DNA from: Candidatus Micrarchaeaceae archaeon
GTDB lineage: Archaea > Micrarchaeota > Micrarchaeia > Micrarchaeales > Micrarchaeaceae
Direction of reading: 5' to 3'
NCBI GenBank assembly: GCA_027310755.1
Contig: DAIDAE010000002.1
Coordinates: 1-56,261, forward strand
Length of the DNA stretch: 56,261 bases
Shown here: positions 25,918-35,277 of the stretch, piece after piece
Layout of the letters: every line of letters begins with the position of its first letter
Position numbering within the stretch: position 1 is the stretch's first letter
The notes under the pieces: generated by a model
Told to the model about the DNA's origin: nothing
Databases searched by the model: none
Seen by the model: only the letters and a program-made list of their open reading frames with translations
Program-made: the position numbers and the translations under genes

Positions 25918-26232
25918 ATGCTGACACTGACAGACAAAAACATTGCGCAGAAGACCGAGGACAAGACATTGGTGCTGTTCAGGGCCGATTGGTGCCCGTT
26001 TTGCAGGAAGTTCAAGCCAATATTTGACTCCTACGAGAGGAAAACCACGATCCAGCTTGCCGAGGCAGTGGTAAACGAGGACGAGGATCCCCTTTGGGAT
26101 AAATACGACATCAAGGTCGTTCCCACGCTTATAGCCTTCAGGAACGGAAAACCCGTAGCAAGGAGGGATGGGAAGGCGGGCATAGGGCTGTCAAGGGACG
26201 ATGTCGATTCCCTGCTGGGAGAGATATCCTGA
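25918..26232 (+). CDS. Thioredoxin-like protein
   Basis: 104 residues from the ATG at 25918. Thioredoxin fold with redox motif WCPFC (LFRADWCPFCRKFKP) and the cis-proline in VVPTLIAFRNGK. The CPFC pair differs from the CGPC of classic thioredoxins and may shift redox potential. No signal peptide, so cytoplasmic. TTAAATAATT near 25880 gives a very short leader. pcm starts 4 nt after its stop; both concern damaged proteins. Confidence 0.88.
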   Translation: MLTLTDKNIAQKTEDKTLVLFRADWCPFCRKFKPIFDSYERKTTIQLAEAVVNEDEDPLWDKYDIKVVPTLIAFRNGKPVARRDGKAGIGLSRDDVDSLLGEIS

Positions 26233-26236
26233 TTTA

Positions 26237-26884
26237 ATGGATTTAAGCGCGCAAAGAGCAAAACTGATAGAACACCTAGTGAAGTGCGGTGTTCTGAAGA
26301 CAAAAAGGATTGTAGATGCATTCAAAGAAGTTCGTCGCGATCTTTTTGTGGCAAACGAAACCCTGCAATATGCTTATCATGACATAGCTCTTCCAATATC
26401 CAACAGTTCCACGATATCCCAGCCTTCTACTGTTGCAATAATGCTGGAGCTGTTGCAGCCATATCAAGGCGAGAAAATTTTAGAGATAGGGACGGGAAGC
26501 GGGTGGGAGACCTGCTTGCTATCGAAGTGCGTAGGTGAGAAAGGGAGAATTATCTCAATAGAAATTGACCCGGAAGTTGAGGAGTTTGCAAGATCTAACA
26601 TAAAGAAGATGAAACTGAAGAACATCAAGACCTTTGTTGGTGATGGCTCTGGAGGTTACAGCAAGCTTGCGCCCTACGACAAGATAATTTTCACCGCTGC
26701 AATCCCAAAAGTGGATCAAACAGTTTTCGCCCAATTAAATCCTAAAGGGCGAGTAGTTGCGCCTGTCGGAGGTTCGCTTCTACAGATAATGAAGGTCTTC
26801 GATAGGGTCTCCGAAACAAAAATAGAAGTTAGAGACTACGGAACATTCCAGTTCGTGCCTCTCAGAGGCAAACTAGGTTATTAG
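26237..26884 (+). CDS. pcm: Protein-L-isoaspartate O-methyltransferase
   Basis: 215 residues from the ATG at 26237. It repairs isoaspartyl residues using S-adenosylmethionine. Landmarks: RRDLFV, the substrate-proximal ISNSSTISQPSTVAIMLELL, the SAM-binding ILEIGTGSGWETCLL, and VGDGSGGYSKLAPYDKIIFTAA; it ends VPLRGKLGY, like the PCMT consensus. The 3-prime end overlaps the convergent thrS stop by 12 nt. Probably co-transcribed with the thioredoxin gene. Confidence 0.95.
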   Translation: MDLSAQRAKLIEHLVKCGVLKTKRIVDAFKEVRRDLFVANETLQYAYHDIALPISNSSTISQPSTVAIMLELLQPYQGEKILEIGTGSGWETCLLSKCVGEKGRIISIEIDPEVEEFARSNIKKMKLKNIKTFVGDGSGGYSKLAPYDKIIFTAAIPKVDQTVFAQLNPKGRVVAPVGGSLLQIMKVFDRVSETKIEVRDYGTFQFVPLRGKLGY

Positions 26885-28573
26885 CTGCTCGTTCTTTCTT
26901 TCCGAGATTTCAGACTTTATAGATGATAGGAATTCATCGAGCGTCACTCCCATCTTTTGCTTGCCTGACCTACTCCTTACCGAGATCTTTTCTCCCTCAA
27001 CCTCCTTCTTGCCGAGTATAAGCATGTAAGGTATTTTCTGGTTCTGGGCCTCCCGTATCTTGTAATCTAGAGTCTTGTCAGATATGTCGAGCTCTGCCCT
27101 TATCCCGTCCTTTCTAATCTTTTTGTAAACCCCCTCAGCGTATTTGTTTGCATGTTCTGATATGGTTATGACTCTTACCTGCACCGGAGCCAGCCAAGTT
27201 GGGAATTTTCCCTGCACGTGCTCGGTTAATACTCCTATAAAGCGCTCGAGGCTTCCATATATCACTCTGTGTATCACAATCGGTGTATGCTGCTTTCCGT
27301 CTTCACCTGTGTATTCCAAGCCGAACCTCTGCGGCAACTGGTAATCAAGCTGTATGGTTGCGCATTGCCATTCCCTTCCTATTGAGTCCTTTATGTCGAA
27401 GTCGATCTTTGGACCATAGAACGCCCCTTCCTTCTCCTTTATCTCGAATTCCATCCCATTCTTCTTGAGTGCAGTCTTCAGCGCGTTTGTTGCCTTCTCC
27501 CAGAGTTTCTCGTCCCCAAGGTGGCTGTCAGGCATAGTTGAGAGCTTTGCCTTGTACTCTAAGTTAAATTTACCATATAGCTTCTTCACCATCTCAAGAA
27601 TGCTTATGAGCTCCTGTTCTGCCTGCTCATCGGTTGCCACAAAAACGTGCGCGTCATCCTGTGTTAGCTCTCTCACTCTGAATAATCCACTTAATGCTCC
27701 GCTTATCTCATTCCTGTAAAGCTTGTCAAAATCCGAAAATCTTATCGGCATGTCTCGATAACTCCATTTTCTTGACTTGTACACCAACATTGTTGATGGG
27801 CAGTTCATCGGTTTCAGCGCGAGCTCATCATTGTCAGTGTTTATCACGTACATGTTCTCTCTGTAATGGTCGATGTGTCCGCTCACGTGCCATAGAACAA
27901 TGTTAGCAAATGCTGGAGTGGCTATCTCCTCGTAGCCATAATCGCTGTTCATCTGCCTTATGTAACTCATTAGCTCCTTCAGTAGAATGTTCCCGTTCGG
28001 ATGCCAGTAGACCATTCCCGGGCTCACCTCTTGGAAGCTGAAAAGATTCAGTCTTTCGCCTATAATTCTATGATCTGTTTCAGGCAGTCCCGCAAAGTCG
28101 CTCTTCTTTACTATAGATGTGTCCAATTTTCTGGCTCCCTTCTGGACTTTCTCCACCTTTGCGGTCGCACTATAGTTTCTTGACAGTTCTGCAAGCGGAT
28201 GGCCCTTGATATCCAATGACAATGCCTTTGTCCAGCCAAAAGGCGCGGCTATGATCTTTAGTTTTGACTTCTGAGCCTCTTTTACCATGTACTGGTACAG
28301 GTTCATTGATCGTTGCGGCTCCTCAAGATTGCTGCTCAGGTGGGCATAAGGGTAAAGGACTATAGTTGTCATCTTGTTTTTGCCTGCAAATTCAACGGCG
28401 TCCTTCACCGCCTTGCTGGCGAGTGCCTCTGTGTCATTCTTTTCTATGGAAGTAAACAAGACAAGCGCGTTCTTTACACTGACCTTCTTCTTTTCTGTCG
28501 ATTCGTGAACCTTTATCTCCGGCTCCGTAGGTTCGAAATCTATACTGTTCACGTCAAGCTGCATAATTCTCAT
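26873..28573 (-). CDS. thrS: Threonyl-tRNA synthetase, archaeal type
   Basis: 566 residues. Class II synthetase charging tRNA-Thr. The N-terminus (about residues 1-150) resembles the archaeal editing domain related to D-aminoacyl-tRNA deacylase (LVLFTSIEKND, TIVLYPYAHLSSN, KIIAAPFGWTKALSL) instead of the bacterial TGS/SAD modules. The catalytic core has MNCPSTMLVYKSRKWSYRDMPIRFSDFDKLYRNE (motif 2 region), zinc-site residues in this region, and VIHRVIYGSLERFIGVL (motif 3). The anticodon domain ends with KKMGVTLDEFL. It is slightly shorter than most archaeal ThrRS. Confidence 0.95.
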   Translation of the reverse strand: MRIMQLDVNSIDFEPTEPEIKVHESTEKKKVSVKNALVLFTSIEKNDTEALASKAVKDAVEFAGKNKMTTIVLYPYAHLSSNLEEPQRSMNLYQYMVKEAQKSKLKIIAAPFGWTKALSLDIKGHPLAELSRNYSATAKVEKVQKGARKLDTSIVKKSDFAGLPETDHRIIGERLNLFSFQEVSPGMVYWHPNGNILLKELMSYIRQMNSDYGYEEIATPAFANIVLWHVSGHIDHYRENMYVINTDNDELALKPMNCPSTMLVYKSRKWSYRDMPIRFSDFDKLYRNEISGALSGLFRVRELTQDDAHVFVATDEQAEQELISILEMVKKLYGKFNLEYKAKLSTMPDSHLGDEKLWEKATNALKTALKKNGMEFEIKEKEGAFYGPKIDFDIKDSIGREWQCATIQLDYQLPQRFGLEYTGEDGKQHTPIVIHRVIYGSLERFIGVLTEHVQGKFPTWLAPVQVRVITISEHANKYAEGVYKKIRKDGIRAELDISDKTLDYKIREAQNQKIPYMLILGKKEVEGEKISVRSRSGKQKMGVTLDEFLSSIKSEISERKNEQLIT

Positions 28574-28743
28574 GCTTGTATCACCGAGTAGCCTACATCA
28601 GAAGCATTAGGATTAGAAAAGTAGATATTAATAATGCTATCCGCTATCGCAAAAGTGTATACTTCACTGTTTGGCAGCGACCACTTTTCACCGAATCACG
28701 CAACTAATGCTGGTTTTGGATTTAAATGTCTTCTCTACAAGGA

Positions 28744-29517
28744 TCAGTGCTGTACGGCGAACACAACGGTCACGCTCTCCGTAACGCTCGACGTGCCCTT
28801 GTAGAATAGGGAATTTTGCAGTTCCGCCGCGGCTACGCCAGGCGCGGTTGTGCCTGCGGTCCCAAAACTGTACTGCAATGGATAGAGATAGAATCCATTT
28901 ACTGTTATGTTCAGCGCAGATACATTGCCTGTCGGCGAGACCACCTTCGCCTGCCCGGTGGCGTTGCTCATCGCATATGCGAGGGCCTGCCCTCGAAGTG
29001 TGCCTATCTGCTGGTTCGTCAGCTTTGCGTCCACGCTTGTCACATATACGTTAGGCATCGAAGTCAGGCTCTCAAGCGCGGAAGTGACATTGTTCGCGTC
29101 AGGTATAATGACCAGAAGGCTTTCGGACGCCATGTATCCGCATGTCCTATTGGGCGGCGTTGGCGGGTACGTTGTCGTGGCTGAAATACGATAAGGATAA
29201 TTGTTGCATGCATTCACGTTAAAGTATCCAGTGGATATATCGCTGAGATTTCCATTTACATATTTCAGCAGGGTTGAATTCACCAAACCCATTGTCCTTG
29301 ATAAGTTTGCAACCGCGGCCTGTGTCGTATTTCCAGTTCCATTCATAAAAAGATAAATCTGCGCGGCGTCCGCGATAGAAGATGCGCTGCCGCTTGCCGT
29401 CACCGTTACGGTTGTTGCAGCCTGCCCGGGCTGTTGCTTTGCAATGCCGGAGTTCAGAAGCACAGCCACAAAAGCGAGCAATGCCAGTATCACAACAACA
29501 TATTCAGCAGCATTCAT
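28744..29517 (-). CDS. SIMPL (DUF541) domain extracytoplasmic protein
   Basis: 257 residues from the ATG at 29517 (the track starts at a TTG). One N-terminal membrane anchor (YVVVILALLAFVAVLLNSG), then a SIMPL-like domain: VTVTASGSASSIADAAQIYLFMN, repeated NxT/S sites, the LKYVNGNLSDISTGYFNVN segment typical of the family, and ESVTVVFAVQH at the end. Two cysteines in the insert (ACNNYP, RTCGYM) could form a disulfide. Function of SIMPL proteins is poorly known; bacterial members associate with the cell surface and oxidative stress. Confidence 0.75.
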   Translation of the reverse strand: MNAAEYVVVILALLAFVAVLLNSGIAKQQPGQAATTVTVTASGSASSIADAAQIYLFMNGTGNTTQAAVANLSRTMGLVNSTLLKYVNGNLSDISTGYFNVNACNNYPYRISATTTYPPTPPNRTCGYMASESLLVIIPDANNVTSALESLTSMPNVYVTSVDAKLTNQQIGTLRGQALAYAMSNATGQAKVVSPTGNVSALNITVNGFYLYPLQYSFGTAGTTAPGVAAAELQNSLFYKGTSSVTESVTVVFAVQH

Positions 29518-29629
29518 TCCTGTCCCTATCAAATCCCCTATTATGATACTTCTACGAGAACTTATTTAATCGTTCCCAGGCACATAGGCACACTAATGTT
29601 TTTATAAACGTGTTCAAATTAATATGATT

Positions 29630-31078
29630 ATGCTTAAGCTCTACAACAGCCTTTCCCGCAAAAAGCAGACATTCAGGCCCATCAATGGGGATAAGCACGT
29701 GGGCATGTACACCTGCGGAATTACCGCTTATTTCTCCGCGCATATAGGAAACATGAGGACCTATACGAACCAGGATATAATAAAGCGCCTCCTGATGCAT
29801 AACGGCTACACTGGCACCCATGTCGAGAATATAACTGATGTTGGGCATCTCGTAAGCGATGCGGACACCGGAGAGGACAAGCTGAGGCTCGAAGCATCGA
29901 AAGAACACAAAAGCATGAAGGAGATCGCCAATTTCTACACTGACATATACATAAAGGATAGGCAGTTACTCAACCTCATACCTCCAGATCACATGCCAAG
30001 GGCGACAGAGCATATAAACGACATGCTGGCCCTTCTTGAGGTGCTTGACCAAAAGGGATATCTTTACAAGGCTGAGAACGGGATATATTTCGACACATCA
30101 AAGTTCAAGGACTATGGGGCACTGGCCGGGCTGACCTTCAAGCAGCTAAATGCCCAGCAAAGGGAGGGCGCGAGAGTTGAAAAGGTCGAGGGAAAGAGAA
30201 ATGCAACGGACTTTGCAGTATGGCGCTTTGCCCCTCCCGCAGAAAAAGAGATGGTCTGGGATTCAAAATGGGGCAGGGGCTTCCCCGGGTGGCACCTGGA
30301 ATGCAGCGCTATGAGCATGAAGTACCTCGGAAATCATTTTGACATCCACTGCGGCGGGATAGACCACCTGCAGATACATCATCCAAACGAAATAGCGCAG
30401 TCAGAGGCCGCGACCGGGGAGAAATTCGTGAACTACTGGGTGCATATGAATTTCCTGACGGTGGATGGCAACAAGATGTCGAAGTCCCTAAAGAATATAT
30501 ATACCGTGCAGCAGGTGCTGGAAAAGGGATACTCCCCTATCGCACTCAGGTTATTTTACATATCGGCCCACTACAGGCAGTCGCTAAACTTCACCTTCGA
30601 GGCGTTGTCCAATGCGGAAAACACGCTAAAGGGAATATACGCGTTCATAGAGAGGATTGCGGATACGAAGAACAGGGAGGAAAACCAGGATACAGAGGAG
30701 TTCAAGGCAAAGATAAAAGGATACAAGAGGGATTTCTTCAGGCAGCTCAATGATGATGTCAATATGCCTGCCGCGCTGGCGAATCTGCACGCCATAATAA
30801 ACGAAACAAATTCAAAAGCCAAGCTGAACAGGAAGGAGGCGAAGGCTGTGATAAAGGCAGTAGTGGAGATGGATCAGATCCTCGGATTGAAGATCGGCAG
30901 GCATGTGCAGATCGACAAGAAACTGGATGGCGACATCCAAAAGCTTGTTGATGAGCGTGAGGACGCCAGGAGAAACAAGGACTTCAGGAGATCCGACGAG
31001 ATAAGGGTTCTGCTCAAGGAGAAATACCAGGTAATACTAGAGGACACAAAAGAAGGAGTCAGATGGCACAAGGAATGA
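29630..31078 (+). CDS. cysS: Cysteinyl-tRNA synthetase
   Basis: 482 residues. The ATG at 29630 is preferred: the TATA box TTTTTATAAA around 29599-29607 puts initiation at about 29630, and MLKLYNSLSRKK matches the usual start; ATG 29624 is two codons upstream. Class I enzyme with CGITAYFSAHIGNMR (zinc Cys and HIGH-type motif), the GWHLECSAM and HCGGIDHLQIHHPNE zinc-site regions, and an intact KMSKSLKN. The C-terminal helical anticodon part is normal length. So tRNA-Cys is charged directly. Confidence 0.96.
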   Translation: MLKLYNSLSRKKQTFRPINGDKHVGMYTCGITAYFSAHIGNMRTYTNQDIIKRLLMHNGYTGTHVENITDVGHLVSDADTGEDKLRLEASKEHKSMKEIANFYTDIYIKDRQLLNLIPPDHMPRATEHINDMLALLEVLDQKGYLYKAENGIYFDTSKFKDYGALAGLTFKQLNAQQREGARVEKVEGKRNATDFAVWRFAPPAEKEMVWDSKWGRGFPGWHLECSAMSMKYLGNHFDIHCGGIDHLQIHHPNEIAQSEAATGEKFVNYWVHMNFLTVDGNKMSKSLKNIYTVQQVLEKGYSPIALRLFYISAHYRQSLNFTFEALSNAENTLKGIYAFIERIADTKNREENQDTEEFKAKIKGYKRDFFRQLNDDVNMPAALANLHAIINETNSKAKLNRKEAKAVIKAVVEMDQILGLKIGRHVQIDKKLDGDIQKLVDEREDARRNKDFRRSDEIRVLLKEKYQVILEDTKEGVRWHKE

Positions 31079-31300
31079 TCATTTTTCGCCCTCCTCCTTC
31101 TTCTTCATCTTCCGTTTTTGTATCGAGGCCATCAGCTCCCCATTGACCTGCGCATAGCAGTTTGAGCAAAGAGTATACTCCGAGTTCGCCTTCGGGTCGC
31201 TCATGACTCCCTGCTGGAGTCTGCCGGCAGCTACGTAGTAATAGTTCTCTACGTCCAGCTCCTCTCCGCAGATTTCGCATCTTGCATCATTTATGCTCAT
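31079..31300 (-). CDS. Small zinc-binding protein
   Basis: 73 residues from the ATG at 31300; the longer track ORF runs back through the promoter. CEICGEEL and CSNCY form a four-cysteine zinc site split by about 40 residues (treble-clef-like), followed by a highly charged C-terminus (KRKMKKKEEGEK). CTTTATATC about 30 nt upstream is a TATA box. It ends next to the convergent cysS stop. Function unknown. Confidence 0.7.
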   Translation of the reverse strand: MSINDARCEICGEELDVENYYYVAAGRLQQGVMSDPKANSEYTLCSNCYAQVNGELMASIQKRKMKKKEEGEK

Positions 31301-31388
31301 GTTATCAACAGGTTTTCCAAGCTTTGATATAAAGGCTTTACTACACACTAAGTTTTTATAATATTTCATGGACGAGATACGGAGGAAC

Positions 31389-31715
31389 ATGTATGTGAAA
31401 GGTAAATCCCAACAAAAATCCATACTGCTCAGGAGGGAATCCTTCTACACCGCTATAATAAAGAATGCGGTTCATGACGTGCTGGAATCGGAAAGTGCAG
31501 ATGTCATGTCCAGCATGGCGGAGTTTGCGTCATCCATTGACGCCGACCTCGGCCTGGCCCAGCGGTATGATTTCTGGACCAAGTTCTGGCGGACGATACA
31601 CGAGATAAGCTTGAGCGATTTCGACGCAGATTCGCAAAGCAGGATCAGCATAATGCGTAAATTCGCCACTGAAAAAATGAACAGCGCCCGCGCCGTGTCC
31701 AATCCAAGATATTAG
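31389..31715 (+). CDS. Hypothetical helical protein
   Basis: 108 residues from the ATG at 31389, or 115 from the ATG at 31368. The TATA element TTTTTATAATATT (around 31350) is only about 15 nt from 31368 but fits initiation near 31380, which favours 31389. Predicted largely helical, with no cysteine, membrane helix or catalytic motif; WTKFWRTIHEISL is the most distinctive segment. It is divergent from the small zinc protein. No family recognised. Confidence 0.55.
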   Translation: MYVKGKSQQKSILLRRESFYTAIIKNAVHDVLESESADVMSSMAEFASSIDADLGLAQRYDFWTKFWRTIHEISLSDFDADSQSRISIMRKFATEKMNSARAVSNPRY

Positions 31716-31818
31716 ATATTCCTGTCATTCAAGGCACGGCATGCGCGTATACGTCAACATACGCCACTTGTCAATGTGCAGCTGAATGGTATATAGCGTT
31801 ATGCGTCCAATTAACACC

Positions 31819-32049
31819 ATGGGACTTTCAAAGTGGACGATATTTGAGTATGAGTATTCGGTGGTGGAATTTGTGATAAGCTTCATAATCTCCGTCCTGG
31901 TGTGGTACTACTTAATAGGGCCGCTGTTTCTCCCCACGGATATCATAACGGCATCGCTGGTCTTCGGGCTTGTTATAGGTGTTATCTGGACATACGCCAG
32001 GGCCCACGAGCTGTTCGTTTCAAACCCGAAGAAAAGGCGGAAGATCTAG
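31819..32049 (+). CDS. Small two-helix membrane protein
   Basis: 76 residues from the ATG at 31819. Two membrane helices (VVEFVISFIISVLVWYYLIG and IITASLVFGLVIGVIWTYA) joined by a short loop, with a basic C-terminal tail (NPKKRRKI) that should lie in the cytoplasm. Upstream ATGs at 31786 and 31801 are in frame but the added residues are not membrane-like. Convergent with the DUF167 gene. No function assigned. Confidence 0.65.
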   Translation: MGLSKWTIFEYEYSVVEFVISFIISVLVWYYLIGPLFLPTDIITASLVFGLVIGVIWTYARAHELFVSNPKKRRKI

Positions 32050-32068
32050 AGATGCTGCACAGCGAATA

Positions 32069-32287
32069 TTATCCTATTTCAATGAGCTTGTTTCTGCTCG
32101 TTGCCCCGCCCGTAATTTTTACACGGGACTTTGAAACATCGAAATATTCGGCTAGCATCTCAACCAGCCGGCGATTCGCTTTGCCATCGGTTGCGGGGGC
32201 GTTGACCTTTATCTTGTAATTGTTTTCGCCTATTTTGGCTATGAATGGCACTTTAGCGTTGGCGGTAACCGTAGCATTTATAATCAT
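32069..32287 (-). CDS. DUF167 / YggU family protein
   Basis: 72 residues covering the whole family domain: INATVTANAKVPFI, YKIKVNAPATDGKANRRLVEMLAEYF, and SRVKITGGATSRNKLIEI. The motif APxxxGKAN followed by G..SR.K is diagnostic. Function is unknown although the fold is conserved in all domains of life. The ATG lies 14 nt after the 3-prime end of tRNA-Thr on the same strand, with no separate TATA box visible, so the message may be freed by tRNA 3-prime processing. Confidence 0.9.
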   Translation of the reverse strand: MIINATVTANAKVPFIAKIGENNYKIKVNAPATDGKANRRLVEMLAEYFDVSKSRVKITGGATSRNKLIEIG

Positions 32288-32300
32288 AAAATTAACCCGG

Positions 32301-32372
32301 AGCCTCAGGAGGGATTTGAACCCCCGACTTCCAGTTTACAAGACTGGCACTCTACCCCTGAGTTACTGAGGC
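32301..32372 (-). tRNA. tRNA-Thr (anticodon UGU)
   Basis: The acceptor GCCTCAG/CTGAGGC is perfect. The anticodon stem CCAGT/ACTGG encloses CTTGTAA, giving anticodon TGT. The T arm is GGGGG-TTCAAAT-CCCTC with one G-U pair. No intron or encoded CCA; discriminator base is T. Confidence 0.95.
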
Positions 32373-32418
32373 GCTGATGATATTTATTTAACTTATTTTA
32401 TAAAGATTTCCAAATCGG

Positions 32419-33984
32419 TTATTCCCTTGCAAACATATAGGTGTATCCCACAATATAATCGACCAAGAATTTCAGCTGCTTTAGTCTTGCACCCGCGTGC
32501 TTGATAAATTCCAGGTTTGTTTTTTTTACCGCCTTGGTCAATCCAGCCAAAGCAGGGAACAGCAATAACAGTATTATGCCGTTGACCAGCAGCGACCATT
32601 TGCTCTGGTGCATCGCATAGGCCACGCAGTAAAGTACCACTCCCGTGATTATAGATATGGCCGCGACCCTGGCGAGCTGGCCAAAGACATGCTTGAACTT
32701 GAACTGCTCCTCCAAGGCCCTGATGTATATGACATCCAGGAATATCGGTGTTATCATGTATATTGCAATAAGGACTCCAAGCGCCTGATAGATCGGTGTG
32801 AGGACGAAAAGCAGCAGCAGCTGCACTATCACGGCGCCGATCTGGTATTTCATAAACCGCTTTGTGTCGCCTTTTCCTATTATCAATGTTCCGGCAAACG
32901 AGCCTATTATGCCCACGCCCATCCCGACCACGATTACCGAGAAGTAAAACGGGGCAGAGGAATACTGTGCGGTGAACAAGATGTTTGTCATGGGCACCGC
33001 CACAGACACGGAGTATGCAATCAGCGGAAAGAGGAAGAGCGCGCTGTAAAGTACGCTATTGTTGTAGATCGAACCTATCTTTTCAGCGGTCTCCTTCTTC
33101 GCAAGCGCAGCAGAGAAAGTCCCGACCAATATGAACGTTATGGATGTTATAAGAAGCTCCACGAACCTTGCCAGTTTGTAGGCGGCACCGAAGTTTCCAA
33201 CCACGCTGGAGAGTGCGAAGACCCCTAGCAGCAGTATGGAGAAGTTCTGGGCTCCTACCTGCGCGATGTACGATGCGACCACGGGGGCGGAGAACTGCGT
33301 CAGCCTCTTCATTATCGCCCTCGTCGGCCTTACGAACGCAATGCCGACCTTTCGCGTTATATACGAGAAGTTCGCAACGGTCCCCACCACGAGTCCTATC
33401 AGCAGCCCGGCCATGGCGCCTATTACACCATAACCAAGGAGCACCAACACGACTGAGCCGATCAGGTTCAGCAGCGCGTACACCGCGTTTGCCACCGTCG
33501 CTTCCTTCACGAGGCCCATGCCAACGAGCGCGCCCTGTGTCAAGTTGAAGACTACCATGAGGAATTCGCCTACCGATGCGATCTGCAGTATCAGGGCGAG
33601 CGATGGGTTATGATAAAAGTTCACAGCCACGTAGCCGCTTAGCAGCAAACCCGCAATCGCTATCGCCAGCGCTATCGAAAACGCTATGGTGTAGCCATTC
33701 GACAGCAATACGTTTATCGCATGCCTGTCGTCGTGCCCCATCTCCGGGAGCATCTTCCTGAATGCGGTGCTTATCCCAAAGTTGCTCGCTATGCCTAGAA
33801 AACTGTTGAATGCTATGCCTATGGCGTATAACCCGTATGTGGAGGGCTGCAGAATCCTCGCAAGGAATACAAGGAGGATAAGCGTAATCACCGTGGATGC
33901 AATCTGTCCCCCTACGTATATCACGCCCCTCTTCGCCGTGCTAAGCCCCAATTCCTGGACTTCTTCGGAGGTTTCGCCATCCAT
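32419..33984 (-). CDS. Polysaccharide flippase (Wzx/MATE-like)
   Basis: 521 residues, about 12-14 membrane helices. The N-terminal GVIYVGGQIASTVITLILLVFLARILQPSTYGLYAIG is the hallmark of the polysaccharide biosynthesis/oligosaccharide flippase family (LARxLxPxxYGLYA). It should translocate lipid-linked sugars for surface glycans or N-glycosylation, which fits the many NxS/T sites in neighbouring surface proteins. Its ATG follows the trpS stop with no gap (TAGATG), so the two are co-transcribed. No glycosyltransferase is nearby. Confidence 0.9.
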   Translation of the reverse strand: MDGETSEEVQELGLSTAKRGVIYVGGQIASTVITLILLVFLARILQPSTYGLYAIGIAFNSFLGIASNFGISTAFRKMLPEMGHDDRHAINVLLSNGYTIAFSIALAIAIAGLLLSGYVAVNFYHNPSLALILQIASVGEFLMVVFNLTQGALVGMGLVKEATVANAVYALLNLIGSVVLVLLGYGVIGAMAGLLIGLVVGTVANFSYITRKVGIAFVRPTRAIMKRLTQFSAPVVASYIAQVGAQNFSILLLGVFALSSVVGNFGAAYKLARFVELLITSITFILVGTFSAALAKKETAEKIGSIYNNSVLYSALFLFPLIAYSVSVAVPMTNILFTAQYSSAPFYFSVIVVGMGVGIIGSFAGTLIIGKGDTKRFMKYQIGAVIVQLLLLFVLTPIYQALGVLIAIYMITPIFLDVIYIRALEEQFKFKHVFGQLARVAAISIITGVVLYCVAYAMHQSKWSLLVNGIILLLLFPALAGLTKAVKKTNLEFIKHAGARLKQLKFLVDYIVGYTYMFARE

Positions 33985-35121
33985 CTAGTCAGCCTTAATG
34001 AATTGGGAGAGCTTTGGCCCGACAAGCTCCCTTTTTTTCCTGAAGTCCTCCAAGAACCTGTTTACCCTCTTTGCAAGGTCGGCCTTGTGCTCGCCCGCAA
34101 GGACCGTCCCCCTCCTTTCCGCCTCAAGTATTTTCTCCAGTTTAGTGTCATCGGGCTCGAAGAGGAACTTGTAGTATTGGCACACCATGCACTTGTCCGG
34201 ATCGCCCCCATGCTTCTTCTGAAGCTCTGCGGTTGACTGCTGGCCGGTAAGCGCATGGTTGATTTTTTTCGTCACCACTTCTGGTGAATCGTCCAGGAAT
34301 ATCACATTCAGTGGATTATCTGCGGACTGTGACATCTTTGCATCGCCCCCAAGCCCGGGCAGGAACTTATTGTGCAATATTGCTGGCTTGTAATAGCCGA
34401 GCTTGCCTATCACGTCCCTCGCCACCCTGAAGTGGACATCCTGATCTATTCCCAACGGTATCAGGCAGGGAACATTGTGGCCCACCTCAACCGATTTGAG
34501 GAATGCGGGAACCGCCTGCATGCTGGTGTAGAATATCCATCCTATATTTGCGCTGTTGTCCATACCAAACGCGTCCTTTACAACAGAGAAAGTTATCCTG
34601 CTTGAAACCCTCACCGCCTGTTTGTACAGGGTCTTTGCATAATCTGTATCCATGAAGATCCTTGTTTTCTTCGGATCAAAGCCGACGGCGGCTATATTCA
34701 GCGCGGCCTTCTCCGCAAGCTTGTGGTACTCCTCAAGCGGTTTTGCGTCTCCCTTGTAGGTATGGAAGAGGAACTTCTCCTCGTCGGGTAGCTGTATGTA
34801 GACCTCGGCGCCGAATTTCTCCTGGAGCCATTGCGTAAACATGAATGGGAGCAGGTGCCCTAGGTGCATCTCTCCAGAAGGAGCAAGACCAGTATAGAGA
34901 TAGAACCGGTTCCCCTTCTCATATTCATCCAGAAGCCATCCGAGCTCCCTGTGCGCGAAGACAATTTTCCTTCTTATGAAGGGGTGCAGGTCTCCAGTAT
35001 GCTTTTTCAGCCTTTCCAGTAACTCCTTGTTAAGCTCCTTTATGCCAAACTGTTTCTCAAGCACTCCATAGTCCACCTTTCCCTCAACATTCCAGGGGGT
35101 GACCTCGAACTCCTCCGCCAT
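33985..35121 (-). CDS. trpS: Tryptophanyl-tRNA synthetase
   Basis: 378 residues from the ATG at 35121, which matches the archaeal/eukaryotic N-terminus (FEVTPWNVEGKVDY). Class I enzyme with GLAPSGEMHLGHLLPF (HIGH-type HLGH) and GDAKMSQSADNP (KMSKS position reads KMSQS). EKFLFH and the IGWIFYTSMQ region form the Trp pocket. C-terminal helices carry anticodon recognition. The track start at 35190 runs into the promoter. Good evidence of function. Confidence 0.95.
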   Translation of the reverse strand: MAEEFEVTPWNVEGKVDYGVLEKQFGIKELNKELLERLKKHTGDLHPFIRRKIVFAHRELGWLLDEYEKGNRFYLYTGLAPSGEMHLGHLLPFMFTQWLQEKFGAEVYIQLPDEEKFLFHTYKGDAKPLEEYHKLAEKAALNIAAVGFDPKKTRIFMDTDYAKTLYKQAVRVSSRITFSVVKDAFGMDNSANIGWIFYTSMQAVPAFLKSVEVGHNVPCLIPLGIDQDVHFRVARDVIGKLGYYKPAILHNKFLPGLGGDAKMSQSADNPLNVIFLDDSPEVVTKKINHALTGQQSTAELQKKHGGDPDKCMVCQYYKFLFEPDDTKLEKILEAERRGTVLAGEHKADLAKRVNRFLEDFRKKRELVGPKLSQFIKAD

Positions 35122-35277
35122 CGTTATCAGAGAGTCTTGCAAATAAAGGCATATAATGTTTTGTATGACCGCAATTTTCGATAACAGCAACCTTTATTAA
35201 CCTTGACGGGCAAATAAAATTGGCTTTTTGTAGAAGTTAGATGCTGAAGACAAATTAGTTCTATTCATGGTGTTCTT

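Noticed and set aside
28574-28743. Gap between thrS and the SIMPL gene
   Set aside because: No ORF, tRNA or hairpin worth calling; only A/T-rich promoter-like sequence.
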